64,000 bases of DNA. Origin: an uncultured Caldimonas sp. (lineage in GTDB: Bacteria > Pseudomonadota > Gammaproteobacteria > Burkholderiales > Burkholderiaceae). A program made the position numbers and the translations under genes. The notes beneath the pieces were generated by a model that was not told where the DNA came from, made no database searches, and saw only the letters and a program-made list of their open reading frames with translations. Shown in pieces: positions 16,602 through 25,216 of the stretch (positions are counted from its first letter, which is position 1; every line of letters starts with the position of its first letter). Location of the stretch: NCBI RefSeq assembly GCF_946480305.1, contig NZ_CAMLJQ010000012.1, forward strand, positions 1 through 64,000, written 5' to 3'.

Positions 16602-17296
16602 GCCAGCACGCGGCCAGGCTCGCCCGTGGGGCTGCTGCCCTTCATGCCGCACAGATACGGGTTGAGCGACGGATCGTTGTACATCTTGAACTGACGGTAG
16701 ATGCGGTAGGTGCAGGTGCCGTCGCGCATGCCGTCGAGCAGCCGCTGCAGGCAGCCGAGCAGGTCCTGGCGTTGCAGCTTCAGCCGCTCCAGTTTCTCGG
16801 CGCAGCTCATGCGGTGGGCCTGCGACACGCCGATGCGGTCGAGCTGCAGTTGCATGTGGTGCTGCTTCAGCGCGTTGATCGACAACCGGTCGACCATCGA
16901 GCCGGCGGTCTCGCTGTTGATCCAGGCGTCGTCCGCCACCGCAACGCCGGCCATCGCTTCGAGGATGCACTCGTCGAGCGACTCGATCGCGTCGTTGCGC
17001 AGCTGGTTGTAGCGATCGATCGCGCGCTTGTTCTTCGCGATCTCGCTGTCGGCCACATCGGTGCGCCGTGCCTGGTCTTCCTGCTCCCACAGCAGCGAGT
17101 TGTAGCGATGGTTCGCGACCACCCAGCGCATGGCCCCGTCGGCATGCGGTGTTTCGGGCCAGCCGGGCAACTGGAAGGCATTGCGTTGCAGGACGTCGAT
17201 CTCGGCGACGCTGGGAACGTCCTGCCCGGACTCGTCAACGGCCGTGATGCCGGGATTCCTGCGCTCCGGCTGCGACCACTGGGCGGATGCTGACAT
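16598..17296 (-). CDS. DUF4254 domain-containing protein
   Basis: A 232-residue, mostly helical soluble protein. The DUF4254 family is recognised by HRYNSLLWEQEDQARRTDVADSEIAKNKRAIDRYNQLRNDAIE-type sequence (about residues 65-105) and the INSETAGSMVDRLSINALK block. Its function is not known, but members sit regularly beside GT9/GT2 genes, as here, which suggests a helper role in glycan assembly. ATG at 17296 has a GGGG-type ribosome site (AAGGGGC, nine bases upstream). It is the first gene of the three-gene glycan operon. Confidence 0.82.
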   Translation of the reverse strand: MSASAQWSQPERRNPGITAVDESGQDVPSVAEIDVLQRNAFQLPGWPETPHADGAMRWVVANHRYNSLLWEQEDQARRTDVADSEIAKNKRAIDRYNQLRNDAIESLDECILEAMAGVAVADDAWINSETAGSMVDRLSINALKQHHMQLQLDRIGVSQAHRMSCAEKLERLKLQRQDLLGCLQRLLDGMRDGTCTYRIYRQFKMYNDPSLNPYLCGMKGSSPTGEPGRVLA

Positions 17297-17439
17297 GCTG
17301 TGAGCCCCTTTGCTGTGTTGGCTGTGAGGAAAGCGACGTTCCTCGCTCAGCAATCACGGTGCCGGGGGCGCCGGGCAGGGCTGCGCCTGCCCGCACTGCA
17401 AAAACTTCAGTGCCGAGCACCCCCGGCCCGGTAAGAGCT
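17297..17439. terminator. GC-rich hairpin region behind the araC gene
   Basis: This 143-base gap contains GGGCAGG/CCTGCCC (17373-17379 with 17386-17392, 6-base loop) and outer arms GCCGGGGG at 17361 and CCCCCGGC at about 17420. It probably ends the alk operon transcript from the minus strand; no T-run is present. Confidence 0.35.
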
Positions 17440-18561
17440 TCAGCAGCGCGTGCGGTCGTTTGCAGGCAGCGCGCCTTCACCGCGCACTTGTTGCCGGAAG
17501 TCACCCGGGCTCGTGTGATACCAGCGCCGGAAGGCATGCTGCAGCGCGCTCGGCTCCGAGAACCCGAGCAGCACCGCCACCTGCGAGATCGACAGCCCCT
17601 GCATCAGGTAGCGCGCGGCTGCTTCACGGCGCACTTCGTCGAACAGGTCTCGGAAGCGTCGGCCCTCGCCCTCCAGCACCTGGCGCAGGCGGCGCGGCGA
17701 CTGCTTCAGCAGGTCGGCCACGCGGTCGAGCGTGACCTCCTCGCCGCGTGTGAGCAGGATGGCGATCGCTGCGACGACGCGGTTCTCGACGCGCGCCTCC
17801 TGCTCCAGCCCGGCCTTCAGCTCATCGGCCTTGGCGACGAGAAAGTGATGCAGGTAGCTGTCCGCGGTTCGAAACGGCAGGTCGAGGTAGCTCGCATCGA
17901 AGGCAATGCTGTTCTCACTGGCCGCAAACTCCACCGGCGAGCCGAAGGTGCGCTCGTGCACGTGGCGGCACCCCGGGTCGGCGTGCATGAAGCGGGCCTG
18001 GTTGATCTTCAGCGCCTGCCCGGTGAAGCTGTTGGCGAACCACACGGCCAACGACAGGAAATGCTCGGCGAACCACCGCGCGCTGTAGCGGGGGTCCCGG
18101 CAGCTGTAGATGAAGCGTGCCGTGCCGCCTTCCACCAGGTAGTCGACGTCGTCGATCTCCGAGACGAGGAACGCGTACTTGCGCCAGTGCTCGATGGCCG
18201 AGCGCATGTTGGCGCAGCGCATGCCGAGGTGGGCCACGAAGTGCAGCTTGTTCTCGGGGTAGTGGTTGTGCAGTTCGAGCGCGATCGCCGGGTTGTGCAA
18301 CCGCTCGGCCGCCATGCGCCACAGGCGCTCCACCTGCGAGACGGGAACGCGCGCGTCGGGGTGGCGCGTGGCCGCGAGCGACAGGCCGGTGGTGTGCTCG
18401 ATCTGCGTCTCGGTCAGGCCGTGGCGCAACAGCAGGCGAACCAGCGTGACGACCGATTCGTAGACCGCGGCGGTGGGCTCGCGGTTCGCGGGCGCGCTGC
18501 GCCAACTCGTCACCGGCAGGCGTGCACGGGTGGCGCAAGGCGCCAGATGAGGGCTGCGCAT
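17440..18561 (-). CDS. AraC-family regulator (arabinose-binding-like N-domain type) of the alk operon
   Basis: A 373-residue regulator with the long DUF-like 'Arabinose_bd' N-terminal domain (about residues 35-220, RLLLRHGLTETQIEHTTGLS..., as in OruR/ArgR/AlkS-neighbour regulators) and a C-terminal AraC helix-turn-helix pair ending ISQVAVLLGFSEPSALQHAFRRWYHTSPGDFRQQ. It lies only 7 bases after alkB on the same strand, so it is expressed with the operon it most likely controls. AraC proteins of this type sit beside alkane hydroxylase genes in many proteobacteria. The inducer is not known here; an alkane or its alcohol is the obvious guess. Confidence 0.85.
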   Translation of the reverse strand: MRSPHLAPCATRARLPVTSWRSAPANREPTAAVYESVVTLVRLLLRHGLTETQIEHTTGLSLAATRHPDARVPVSQVERLWRMAAERLHNPAIALELHNHYPENKLHFVAHLGMRCANMRSAIEHWRKYAFLVSEIDDVDYLVEGGTARFIYSCRDPRYSARWFAEHFLSLAVWFANSFTGQALKINQARFMHADPGCRHVHERTFGSPVEFAASENSIAFDASYLDLPFRTADSYLHHFLVAKADELKAGLEQEARVENRVVAAIAILLTRGEEVTLDRVADLLKQSPRRLRQVLEGEGRRFRDLFDEVRREAAARYLMQGLSISQVAVLLGFSEPSALQHAFRRWYHTSPGDFRQQVRGEGALPANDRTRC

Positions 18562-18568
18562 CGTCGTG

Positions 18569-19696
18569 TCACCTCGCCTGCGGCAGGGCCGACTGGTAAC
18601 GGTCGACGCGCGGGTCCATGACCCGGCGCCATAACGGCGGCACCCACGCGAGCACCATCATCGTTGCATAGCCATAGGGCAGCTGCGGTGCCTCGTCGCA
18701 GTGCCGCAGCAGGTGGTAGCGGCGCGCGGCGTGGGCATGGTGGTCGGAGTGGCGCTGCAGCTGGAACAGCAGCAGGTTGGTGAGCAGGAAGTCGGCATTC
18801 CACGAGTGCGTGGGGTCGACCCGCTCGTAGCGCCCGTTCGGCAACCGGCGGCGCTGCAAGCCGTAGTGCTCGATGTAGTTGATGGTTTCGAGCAGCGCGA
18901 TCGCCACGACCGCCTGCACGGCGAAATACAGCACGCCGTGCCAGCCGCCGGCAAGCACCCAGCACGCCAGTGCCAGCAGGGCGCTGAGCCCGAACCACGC
19001 CACCACTTCGGAGCGCCACCACACGAACGGTTTGCCGAGCCTGGCCGCGTTGGCCCGCTCCAGGGCCCATGCCTTCGACACGTTGTGCGCGAACGCGCGC
19101 GCGATGAAGTGATACGCCGACTCGCCCCGCCGCGCGGTGGAGTTGTCGGCCGGCGTCGCCACGTCGACGTGGTGGCCGTAGATGTGCTCGATCTTGAAGG
19201 AGCCGTACAGCACGCTGGCGAGCAGCACGCCGCCCGCACCCCGCTCCATGCGCGTGGCCTTGTGGATCAGCTCGTGCGCGGTGTTGATCGCCAGCACCCC
19301 GCCGACGCAGCCGATCGAGACCATCCAGCCGAGCTGCCCCACCCAGCCGAAGGGCGCATCGGCGAACACCCAGGCCCCCCAGAGCAGCACGCCGAGTTGC
19401 AGCGGCACGCACAGCAGGGGCAACGCAACGTAGTAGGGGTCGTTCTTCAGTGCCGCTTCCTGCTCGGGCGATGGGTTGCGCCGGTCACGGCCGAGCAGCC
19501 GGTCGACGACGGGTATCGCCACGAAGTAGATGAACGGGACGTACCAGGCCCACACGTCCCAGCGGCCGTCGTGGTGCGCCAATGCCCAGGCGGTGGGCGG
19601 CAGCAGCGCCGGCAGCATGAACAGCAGGTAGGCATGGCGATGAACGCCGGCCGGCGCCGACGGCGGCGCGCTGCCGGTACTGCGAATGTCGGACAT
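18569..19696 (-). CDS. alkB: Alkane 1-monooxygenase
   Basis: A 375-residue integral-membrane non-haem di-iron hydroxylase. It has the eight-histidine set: HELIHK (about residue 143), EHIYGHHVDVATPAD (about 172-186), NYIEHYGLQRR (the AlkB signature near 270) and LQRHSDHHAHAARRY (about 308-322). Six hydrophobic segments are visible. It oxidises the terminal carbon of medium-chain alkanes with electrons from rubredoxin; no rubredoxin gene or fused rubredoxin domain is present in this window. The ATG at 19696 is preferred to a GTG 6 bases upstream because GAGGAG sits five bases before it. Confidence 0.96.
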   Translation of the reverse strand: MSDIRSTGSAPPSAPAGVHRHAYLLFMLPALLPPTAWALAHHDGRWDVWAWYVPFIYFVAIPVVDRLLGRDRRNPSPEQEAALKNDPYYVALPLLCVPLQLGVLLWGAWVFADAPFGWVGQLGWMVSIGCVGGVLAINTAHELIHKATRMERGAGGVLLASVLYGSFKIEHIYGHHVDVATPADNSTARRGESAYHFIARAFAHNVSKAWALERANAARLGKPFVWWRSEVVAWFGLSALLALACWVLAGGWHGVLYFAVQAVVAIALLETINYIEHYGLQRRRLPNGRYERVDPTHSWNADFLLTNLLLFQLQRHSDHHAHAARRYHLLRHCDEAPQLPYGYATMMVLAWVPPLWRRVMDPRVDRYQSALPQAR

Positions 19697-19757
19697 GTCC
19701 ACTCCTCGGTCTCCATCGAGCGGCGGCTCCTGCCTCGCGGCCGGGCCGTCACTTCAC

Positions 19758-20726
19758 TCAGAACGAATAGCCCACACTCAACAACACCACGTACGGGTCG
19801 AGCTTCGAGCGGATCTCGCGCTTGAAGGTGCCCAGGCTGCCTCCGCGGTCGGTGGCCACCTGGTCGATCAGGTTGTCCATCGCTTCGCGGGCGACCGGGT
19901 CGGTCGGGATCTGGTTCACCGGGTACGGGTAGTCGTTGAGCACCGGCGAGCTGCCAGACAGCATGGTGTCGGTCGTCGTCATGGTGGCGGTGGTGCGCAC
20001 CCTGACATAACCGACCGTTAGTTTGACATGCAGGCGGTCGTTGATGCGGTACTGTCCACCCGCGAACAAACCCAGCCCCCACGACGGTTTCATCTTGATG
20101 CGGGTGCGTCCGCCGGTGTAGGCCTCGAGCGCCGGCGTGGCCTTGGCTTCGAAGAACTTGGTGTAGTTGAGCCCGATGCCGATCGAGGGCCGGAACTTGG
20201 CGTCGTAGTCGCCGAAGTAGCGGTGCAGGATCAGCGTGGGCGGCAACTGCTTCACCGTGGCCACCTTGCCCAGGCGCTCGATGGTGCCGGCGCCATGGAT
20301 GTCGTGCTTGAACGGCAGGGCAAGCAGCAGCCCTTCGATGGCCCAGTGGTCGTCGAGGAAGCGGCCCACGCTGCCGAAGAGCGAGGCGGCGTTCTTCACG
20401 TCGACGGTCACGCCTTCCGGCGTGCCGAACGCATCGACCCCGGGTGCCAGCAGCGGCAGGATCGGGTGGTCGGTGGCGCGCAGCACCGGCCCGTTCATGT
20501 CGCGCACGTTCCCCGAGGCATCGTTGAGCTTGAGCCCGGCGGCACCCACCCGAAAGAACCAGCGGCGCTTGCGATCCAGTGGTGGCAGCAGCGCGGGCGG
20601 TTCCACCGGCGAGGCCTGCGTGGCCTGGAACGTGGCGTGCGCCGGGGGCTCGTGTGTCAGCCCTTGTGCTTGGGCCCCGCCCACCAGAACCGCTGCGAAC
20701 GCGCAGGCGGTCGTCGTGCGTTTCAT
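19758..20726 (-). CDS. alkL: OmpW/AlkL-type outer-membrane porin
   Basis: A 322-residue outer-membrane protein with a cleavable signal (MKRTTTACAFAAVLVGGAQAQ) and a C-terminus ending in VGYSF, the aromatic-final BamA signal. The core shows OmpW traits: WFFRVGAAGL as the first strand, and the repeated aromatic strands LILHRYFGDYDAKFRPSIGIGLNYTKF and SWGLGLFAGGQYRINDRLHVKLTVGYVRV. AlkL relatives let hydrophobic alkanes cross the outer membrane; being 61 bases upstream of alkB supports that job. It is about 100 residues longer than typical OmpW, mainly through inserts in the N-terminal third and near residues 255-300, which would be surface loops. Confidence 0.82.
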   Translation of the reverse strand: MKRTTTACAFAAVLVGGAQAQGLTHEPPAHATFQATQASPVEPPALLPPLDRKRRWFFRVGAAGLKLNDASGNVRDMNGPVLRATDHPILPLLAPGVDAFGTPEGVTVDVKNAASLFGSVGRFLDDHWAIEGLLLALPFKHDIHGAGTIERLGKVATVKQLPPTLILHRYFGDYDAKFRPSIGIGLNYTKFFEAKATPALEAYTGGRTRIKMKPSWGLGLFAGGQYRINDRLHVKLTVGYVRVRTTATMTTTDTMLSGSSPVLNDYPYPVNQIPTDPVAREAMDNLIDQVATDRGGSLGTFKREIRSKLDPYVVLLSVGYSF

Positions 20727-20853
20727 CGTTTGTCCCCTGTCATTCTTTTTTATGGATGGCGGCTCGATGCGGCGGGGCGCGCCTCTTGGGTGCGCCATGA
20801 ACCCTGCCCCGGGTCGGGGCCGGCCTTGCGTTTGCGTTCCGCCGGGTGCTGCG

Positions 20854-21558
20854 TCAGGCAGCGGCGGGAAGCCCCGGTTCAGCAGATGCCTGCTTGCGGC
20901 GACGCTTCAACGCGGCAATGCCGGCCAGGCCCACGCCGAGCATCATGTAGGTCGACGGCTCGGGAATCGGTGCCGCCACCACAGTGCTGTTGAGCGTGCC
21001 GAAGTCCACTTCGCCCACCACACCCTGCAGGAACTCGGGCACGCCGAGCGCATCGCCCAGCGTCTTCACCGCCGAGGCCGTGAGGAACATGCCGCTGGCG
21101 TTGAGCGTGCGGTTGAGCGGATCGGTCGCGTCTTCGACCAGCGAGGTGATGCTGTAGAGCGCGGCATCCTGCGTGGTGCTGCCGCCGATCGTCACGTCGC
21201 CGAACAGCGTCTTCGCGACCACGTCGACGCGGAAATCGTTCAGCGTGATCGCGGTCTCACCCTTGGTCAGCGTGACGCCGGCGCTCGGGTTGGTCTGCAC
21301 GCTGGTCAGCGCGTTGTCGGCGATGTTGCCGTCGGTGATCGGAAACGAGAACGCGCGGCCCGGGGTGACGGTCGACGCATCGCCGCTCGGCGAGACCGAC
21401 ACCGAGATCAGCGACAGCGTGCTGACGGCCTGGTCCGAGAAGGTGAGCAGCGCGCTGCCGCCGGTCACGTCGTAGGGCACGGCCGCGGCGGGCAGGCTGA
21501 GGGCCGCCGCTGCGGCAAGGAGCACACGCTTGAGCAGGCGTGACGGTTGAGGTTTCAT
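20854..21558 (-). CDS. PEP-CTERM anchored exported protein
   Basis: A 234-residue exported protein: signal peptide at the N-terminus (LLLAAAAALSLPAAAVP-like), a low-complexity Thr/Ser/Ala-rich body with no catalytic motif, and at the C-terminus PIPEPSTYMMLGVGLAGIA followed by RRRKQ, a textbook PEP-CTERM sorting tag (PEP motif, hydrophobic helix, basic tail). Such proteins are processed by an exosortase and often linked to exopolysaccharide; no exosortase gene is in the window. The ATG at 21558 has GGAG six bases upstream; a GTG six bases further up is less likely. Confidence 0.9.
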   Translation of the reverse strand: MKPQPSRLLKRVLLAAAAALSLPAAAVPYDVTGGSALLTFSDQAVSTLSLISVSVSPSGDASTVTPGRAFSFPITDGNIADNALTSVQTNPSAGVTLTKGETAITLNDFRVDVVAKTLFGDVTIGGSTTQDAALYSITSLVEDATDPLNRTLNASGMFLTASAVKTLGDALGVPEFLQGVVGEVDFGTLNSTVVAAPIPEPSTYMMLGVGLAGIAALKRRRKQASAEPGLPAAA

Positions 21559-21940
21559 CTTCACTCCACTGAGAGATCACGCGGGCCTGTGAGGGGTGGG
21601 CGCCATGGCCGTCGCCGACGGGGGCCCGCGAGGTCCCACGGCGAGGTCGGGCGGCTCGAAGCCGCCGTTGGCCTTGGCTCGGGCAGAGAATGTCGGAGCC
21701 CTCCGGTCGCGACAATGATTCCGCTGCCCCGCTCGCGCAGCGCGCGGAAGCTGCAATCACTGCGGGCCGCCAGCCCTTGGAAACGCTGGGCCGCCGTTGT
21801 GTGAGCGTTGGTGTCTTGCGTGGCAAGAGGTGGTGTAAGGCGGTGGTGCCGAGCCTCGGCCCCCGCGCCGAGGGAACAGCCCTTGCCCCACAGCAAGGCA
21901 GCCCGCCAACGGCTTGTGCCATGCACGACGAAAGGCTCCG
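21559..21940. other. 382-base divergent intergenic region
   Basis: This should carry promoters for the PEP-CTERM gene (minus) and the PRC-barrel gene (plus). I see no RNA gene and no clear operator; short frames here lack ribosome sites and motifs. Confidence 0.4.
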
Positions 21941-22846
21941 ATGAACACCAAGCTCCTGACACTGAACGCGCTCTGCGTTGCCGCGTTTTCGCTGGCCGCG
22001 CACGCGCAGACGGCACAGCCCGCCACCCCGAACACCACCCCGAATGCCGCGCCGCAACAGGCGCAGCAGGGGCCGGGTGGCCCCGCGAAGGACCTGCGTG
22101 CAAGCCGGCTCATCGGCAAGAAGGTCCGCAATGCGCAGGGCGAGCACCTGGGAGAAATCGCCGACCTGATGGTCGACCTGGACCAGCAGCGCGTGCACTA
22201 CGCCGTGCTGGCATTCGGCGGCATGCTGGGCATGGGAGAGAAGCTGTTCGCCTACCCCGTGACGCAGTTGCGCACCGTCGGCAAAGATGACGAGGTGATG
22301 CTCGACGTCGACAAGGACCGGCTGAAGAACGCGCCGGGCTTCGACCGCAAGCGCTGGCCCGACTGGACCGACACGCGCTACCGCGCACAGGTCGACCGCC
22401 ATTTCGGCGCCCCCGGCCAGCCGGGCGCCGCCGGGCAGGCACCACGCCTGGTGCGCGCGAGCGAGCTGATCGGCAAGGACATCGACGACGCCACCGGGCG
22501 CGACGCCGGTGAAATCGAAGACCTGGTGGTCAACCTCACCAGCGGCAGGGTGCGCTACGCCGTGCTCGATTTCGACAAGGAATGGAGCCCGCAGGACCGG
22601 CTGATCGCGTTGCCGGTCTCCGCCATCGGGCTGCCCGACGACATGAAGGACGATCTCGAGCTCAACGTGGTGCGCGACCGCATCGACATGTCGACCGCGT
22701 TCGACGAGAACAAGTGGCCCGACCTCAACGACCCCGCCTACGTCCGCAACCTCGACCGCGCCTTGAACCCGACCGGTGCCTCCGGCCGCACGCCGGCGCG
22801 CGACGGCGCCGAGCGGATGCCGGGCGCGGCAGCCAACCAGCCGTGA
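21941..22846 (+). CDS. Exported protein with two PRC-barrel domains
   Basis: A 301-residue protein with an N-terminal signal peptide (LLTLNALCVAAFSLAAHAQ) and a Pro/Ala/Gln-rich linker, then two PRC-barrel repeats. The first begins LRASRLIGKKVRNAQGEHLGEIADLMVDLDQQRVHYAVLAFGGMLG; the second LVRASELIGKDIDDATGRDAGEIEDLVVNLTSGRVRYAVLDFD. The repeats are clearly homologous, so the gene arose by internal duplication. PRC-barrels bind partner proteins or sense membrane/pH stress; the role here is unknown. It opens the stress-related stretch, with AAAGG upstream of the ATG. Confidence 0.85.
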   Translation: MNTKLLTLNALCVAAFSLAAHAQTAQPATPNTTPNAAPQQAQQGPGGPAKDLRASRLIGKKVRNAQGEHLGEIADLMVDLDQQRVHYAVLAFGGMLGMGEKLFAYPVTQLRTVGKDDEVMLDVDKDRLKNAPGFDRKRWPDWTDTRYRAQVDRHFGAPGQPGAAGQAPRLVRASELIGKDIDDATGRDAGEIEDLVVNLTSGRVRYAVLDFDKEWSPQDRLIALPVSAIGLPDDMKDDLELNVVRDRIDMSTAFDENKWPDLNDPAYVRNLDRALNPTGASGRTPARDGAERMPGAAANQP

Positions 22847-23027
22847 ACGATTCCGGCGCGCCGGGCACGACGCCTGCCGCAGCCTGTGCAGGCGCTCCCT
22901 GCGGTCTTCGGGACGACGGGCGCCACAGCTGGCGCGCAAGGGCCTCGGACGGCACGCGCGCCGCAGAGGCAGGCCACCGCGAGCGGTGCATGAAGACCGG
23001 CCTGCCTGCCATCACAAGGAGTACCTC

Positions 23028-23354
23028 ATGCAGATGAACCAAGTGAAGGAGCGGCTGGGCCGCGTGGAGCAATGCGCGAGCGAGGCGATGCAGGCGTGTC
23101 AGTCGTCCAGTCACGTGCCCCAGGAGCTGCAGAGCTGCCTGAGCGAGTTGGACCGGCGTTCGCACGAGGCGATGCAGATGATGCAGGGCTCGCAGGACGA
23201 ACAGCGCATCGTGCAATGCGTGGACGACCTGGAACGGCTGGGCGACCGAGCCATGGCGGCCTGCCGCAAGGCCGATGGCGTGGAGCAGGATCTCAAGACC
23301 GCCATCCAGCAGGCGCACGACGAACTCTCGAGCCTCAAACACCAGCTTCATTGA
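23028..23354 (+). CDS. Small helical protein, paralogue of the gene at 41386
   Basis: A 108-residue, highly charged all-helical protein with no signal or membrane segment, starting MQMNQVKERLGRVEQCASEAMQAC and ending HDELSSLKHQLH. The ATG has an AAGGAG site. It aligns end to end with the 109-residue protein at 41386-41715 (both have two Cys in the first 25 residues, an L-x-E-L-D-R-R in the middle and end in LK-x-QLH). I do not know a function; the spacing of Leu and Ala suggests a helical bundle or four-helix dimer. Neighbours are PRC-barrel and HPF-like genes, so a stress role is possible. Confidence 0.75.
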   Translation: MQMNQVKERLGRVEQCASEAMQACQSSSHVPQELQSCLSELDRRSHEAMQMMQGSQDEQRIVQCVDDLERLGDRAMAACRKADGVEQDLKTAIQQAHDELSSLKHQLH

Positions 23355-23410
23355 CCCCAAGCACCGCATGCCGCCATGAACTCCATGCGCGGCATGCGCA
23401 GGATCACACC

Positions 23411-23731
23411 ATGCACGTTCAACTCAACACAGACAACGTCATCACCGGCGGAGAGGATCTGACGCAGACGGTCCGCGCCATCGTCGAGAACGCGCTCGAT
23501 CGCTTCGACGAAGAGATCACCCGCGTCGAGGTGCACCTCAACGACGAGAACAGCCACAAGGGCGGTGCGGCGGACATCCGCTGCATGCTCGAAGCCCGCA
23601 TCGCAGGGCATGAGCCGGTCGCCGTGACCGACCATGCCGGGGACATCGAGCAGGCGGTGCGCGGCGCATCGGCCAAGGCGCAGCGCGCGCTCGATTCCGT
23701 CGTCGGCCGGCGCCGCGAGGCCCGCGCCTGA
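23411..23731 (+). CDS. HPF/RaiA-type ribosome-associated protein
   Basis: A 106-residue protein of the sigma-54 modulation/S30AE fold. It reads MHVQLNTDNVITGGEDLTQTVRAIVENALDRFDEEITRVEVHLNDENSHKGGAADIRCMLEARIAGHEPVAVTDHAGDIEQAV as strand-helix-strand-strand-helix, with the conserved V-x-V-x-L-x-D-x-N strand. It has diverged from HPF proper in lacking the basic RNA-binding patches (few Lys/Arg on the second helix), so it may not bind the ribosome in the same way. Related short forms are common in stress regions of Burkholderiales. Confidence 0.8.
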   Translation: MHVQLNTDNVITGGEDLTQTVRAIVENALDRFDEEITRVEVHLNDENSHKGGAADIRCMLEARIAGHEPVAVTDHAGDIEQAVRGASAKAQRALDSVVGRRREARA

Positions 23732-23778
23732 GTCCAGGCGTCAGCCCCCGCCCGGGGGCCGATGCCTTGGCCGGTGCG

Positions 23779-24972
23779 TCAGCCCGCCATGCCCTGACCC
23801 GACGACGACTGAGGCTGCTGCCCCGAGGACCGGATCTCGAGACGGCGCTGCTTGCGCTCGTTGGCCGGCATGCGGATCTCGAGCACCCCGTCGTTCATCG
23901 TGGCCTGCGCATCCTCGGGCCGGGCGCCTTCCGGCAGCGCAATGGCGCGCTCGAAGCGGCCGCACACGCGCTCGATGCGGCGCTCGCCGCTGGACTCGTC
24001 GGTGTGGCTGCGCTCGACGCGGCGCTCGCCCGAGATGACAAGGTGGCCGTCGGCCACCTCCACGCTCACCTCTTCCTTCTTCACGCCGGGCAGGTCGGCG
24101 CAGATCACCAGCTCCTGCCCCTCCCGGCTCACGTCGATGCTCGGCGACCATGATGGCGCAGCCTGTGCCGCCAGCGCCCGACGGGTGGTGCCGGGCGCGC
24201 CCCACATGAAGCTCTCGACCTCGCGGTCCATTTCCTCGGACAGGCGCCGCATCATCTGCAACGGCGTGTCGAACGTGCTGAACAGGCTCGAGAACATCGG
24301 TCGCGGCCCGAAAGCCATCGGCTGCGAGAAGGCGCTCAAGGATTGCCCCGCCATGCGGTTGGCAAAACGCTCTGCCTCTTCGAACATGCGCGAGGCCCCC
24401 TGCACGCTGCGCTCGCGGCGCTGCTCGCCACTGCGCTGCTGCTCATCAGGCGCACCACGGCTCTCACGTTGCTGCGAGTCGCCCTGCCCGTTGCCACCGG
24501 CACGCTGCGAGCCGTTGCCGGCTGTCTGCGCGCCATGCACCTCGCCGCGCCACGCCCCGCTTTCCTGGCCGCGCTGCTCGATGTACTGCGCAAAGCGCTG
24601 CAGGTCCTGTTCGGTCCGCTCGGCGAGCTCCTGGTCCTTGACGTTCCTGCCGGCCGTGCTGCCGTAGTCCATCGTCAGCGTGATGCGGCAGCGGCTGTCG
24701 CCGAGCGGCTCGAAGCGCACGCTGCCCGTCGTCTTGTTGCCGTTGGTGCCGCGCCATGCAATGCGCTGGTCGGGCACCTGCTCGACGATCTCGGCATCCC
24801 ACTCCATCGGCTTGCCGCCGGTGTCGACGCTCCAGTGCAGGTGCGTGTCGTCGATCTGCCTCACTTCGCGCACGCTCTGCATGAAGCGCGGAAATTCCTC
24901 GAACTGCGTCCACTGGTTGTAGGCCGTGCGCACGGGCACGCCCACCTCGATCGATCGCTCGATGTTCGCCAT
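23779..24972 (-). CDS. SRPBCC (cyclase/dehydrase) domain fused to Hsp20 small heat-shock protein
   Basis: A 397-residue fusion. Residues 1-145 are an SRPBCC/START-like domain of the polyketide-cyclase type (IERSIEVGVPVRTAYNQWTQFEEFPRFMQSVREVRQIDD..., then TLTMDYGSTAGR). Residues about 150-200 are a Gln/Arg/Gly/Ser-rich disordered linker. Residues about 285-390 are an alpha-crystallin domain (SPSIDVSREGQELVICADLPGVKKEEVSVEVADGHLVISGER ... GRFERAIALPEGA ... GVLEIRMPA). Each domain occurs alone in stress clusters; the single reading frame here joins a ligand-pocket domain to a holdase. The AAGGAG ribosome site precedes ATG 24972. Confidence 0.9.
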   Translation of the reverse strand: MANIERSIEVGVPVRTAYNQWTQFEEFPRFMQSVREVRQIDDTHLHWSVDTGGKPMEWDAEIVEQVPDQRIAWRGTNGNKTTGSVRFEPLGDSRCRITLTMDYGSTAGRNVKDQELAERTEQDLQRFAQYIEQRGQESGAWRGEVHGAQTAGNGSQRAGGNGQGDSQQRESRGAPDEQQRSGEQRRERSVQGASRMFEEAERFANRMAGQSLSAFSQPMAFGPRPMFSSLFSTFDTPLQMMRRLSEEMDREVESFMWGAPGTTRRALAAQAAPSWSPSIDVSREGQELVICADLPGVKKEEVSVEVADGHLVISGERRVERSHTDESSGERRIERVCGRFERAIALPEGARPEDAQATMNDGVLEIRMPANERKQRRLEIRSSGQQPQSSSGQGMAG

Positions 24973-25216
24973 CTGTCACTCCTTGTGCTGTGGGACAGGT
25001 TCCCGGCGGGAACCGGAGGGATAGGGTGTCCGCGGCGAGAGCGCGAGGGGAGCATCGACAACGCCACGTCCGCTCCGCGACCGCTCCCTCGCCCGCAAGG
25101 ACGTCGCCCGCGGACCCAAGGTCAGGGGCAACCCTTGTTCCCCGGCACCGCGCGCGCGGCTGCGTCGCCACGATGGGCAGGACTTGCCAACGAGCAGCAA
25201 AAGCTACAGTGCAAGA
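24973..25216. other. Upstream region of the SRPBCC-Hsp20 gene
   Basis: A 244-base gap between two minus-strand genes. It includes TTCCCGGCGGGAA at about 25009-25021, a perfect short palindrome near the hsp20 start. No gene is supported. Confidence 0.3.
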
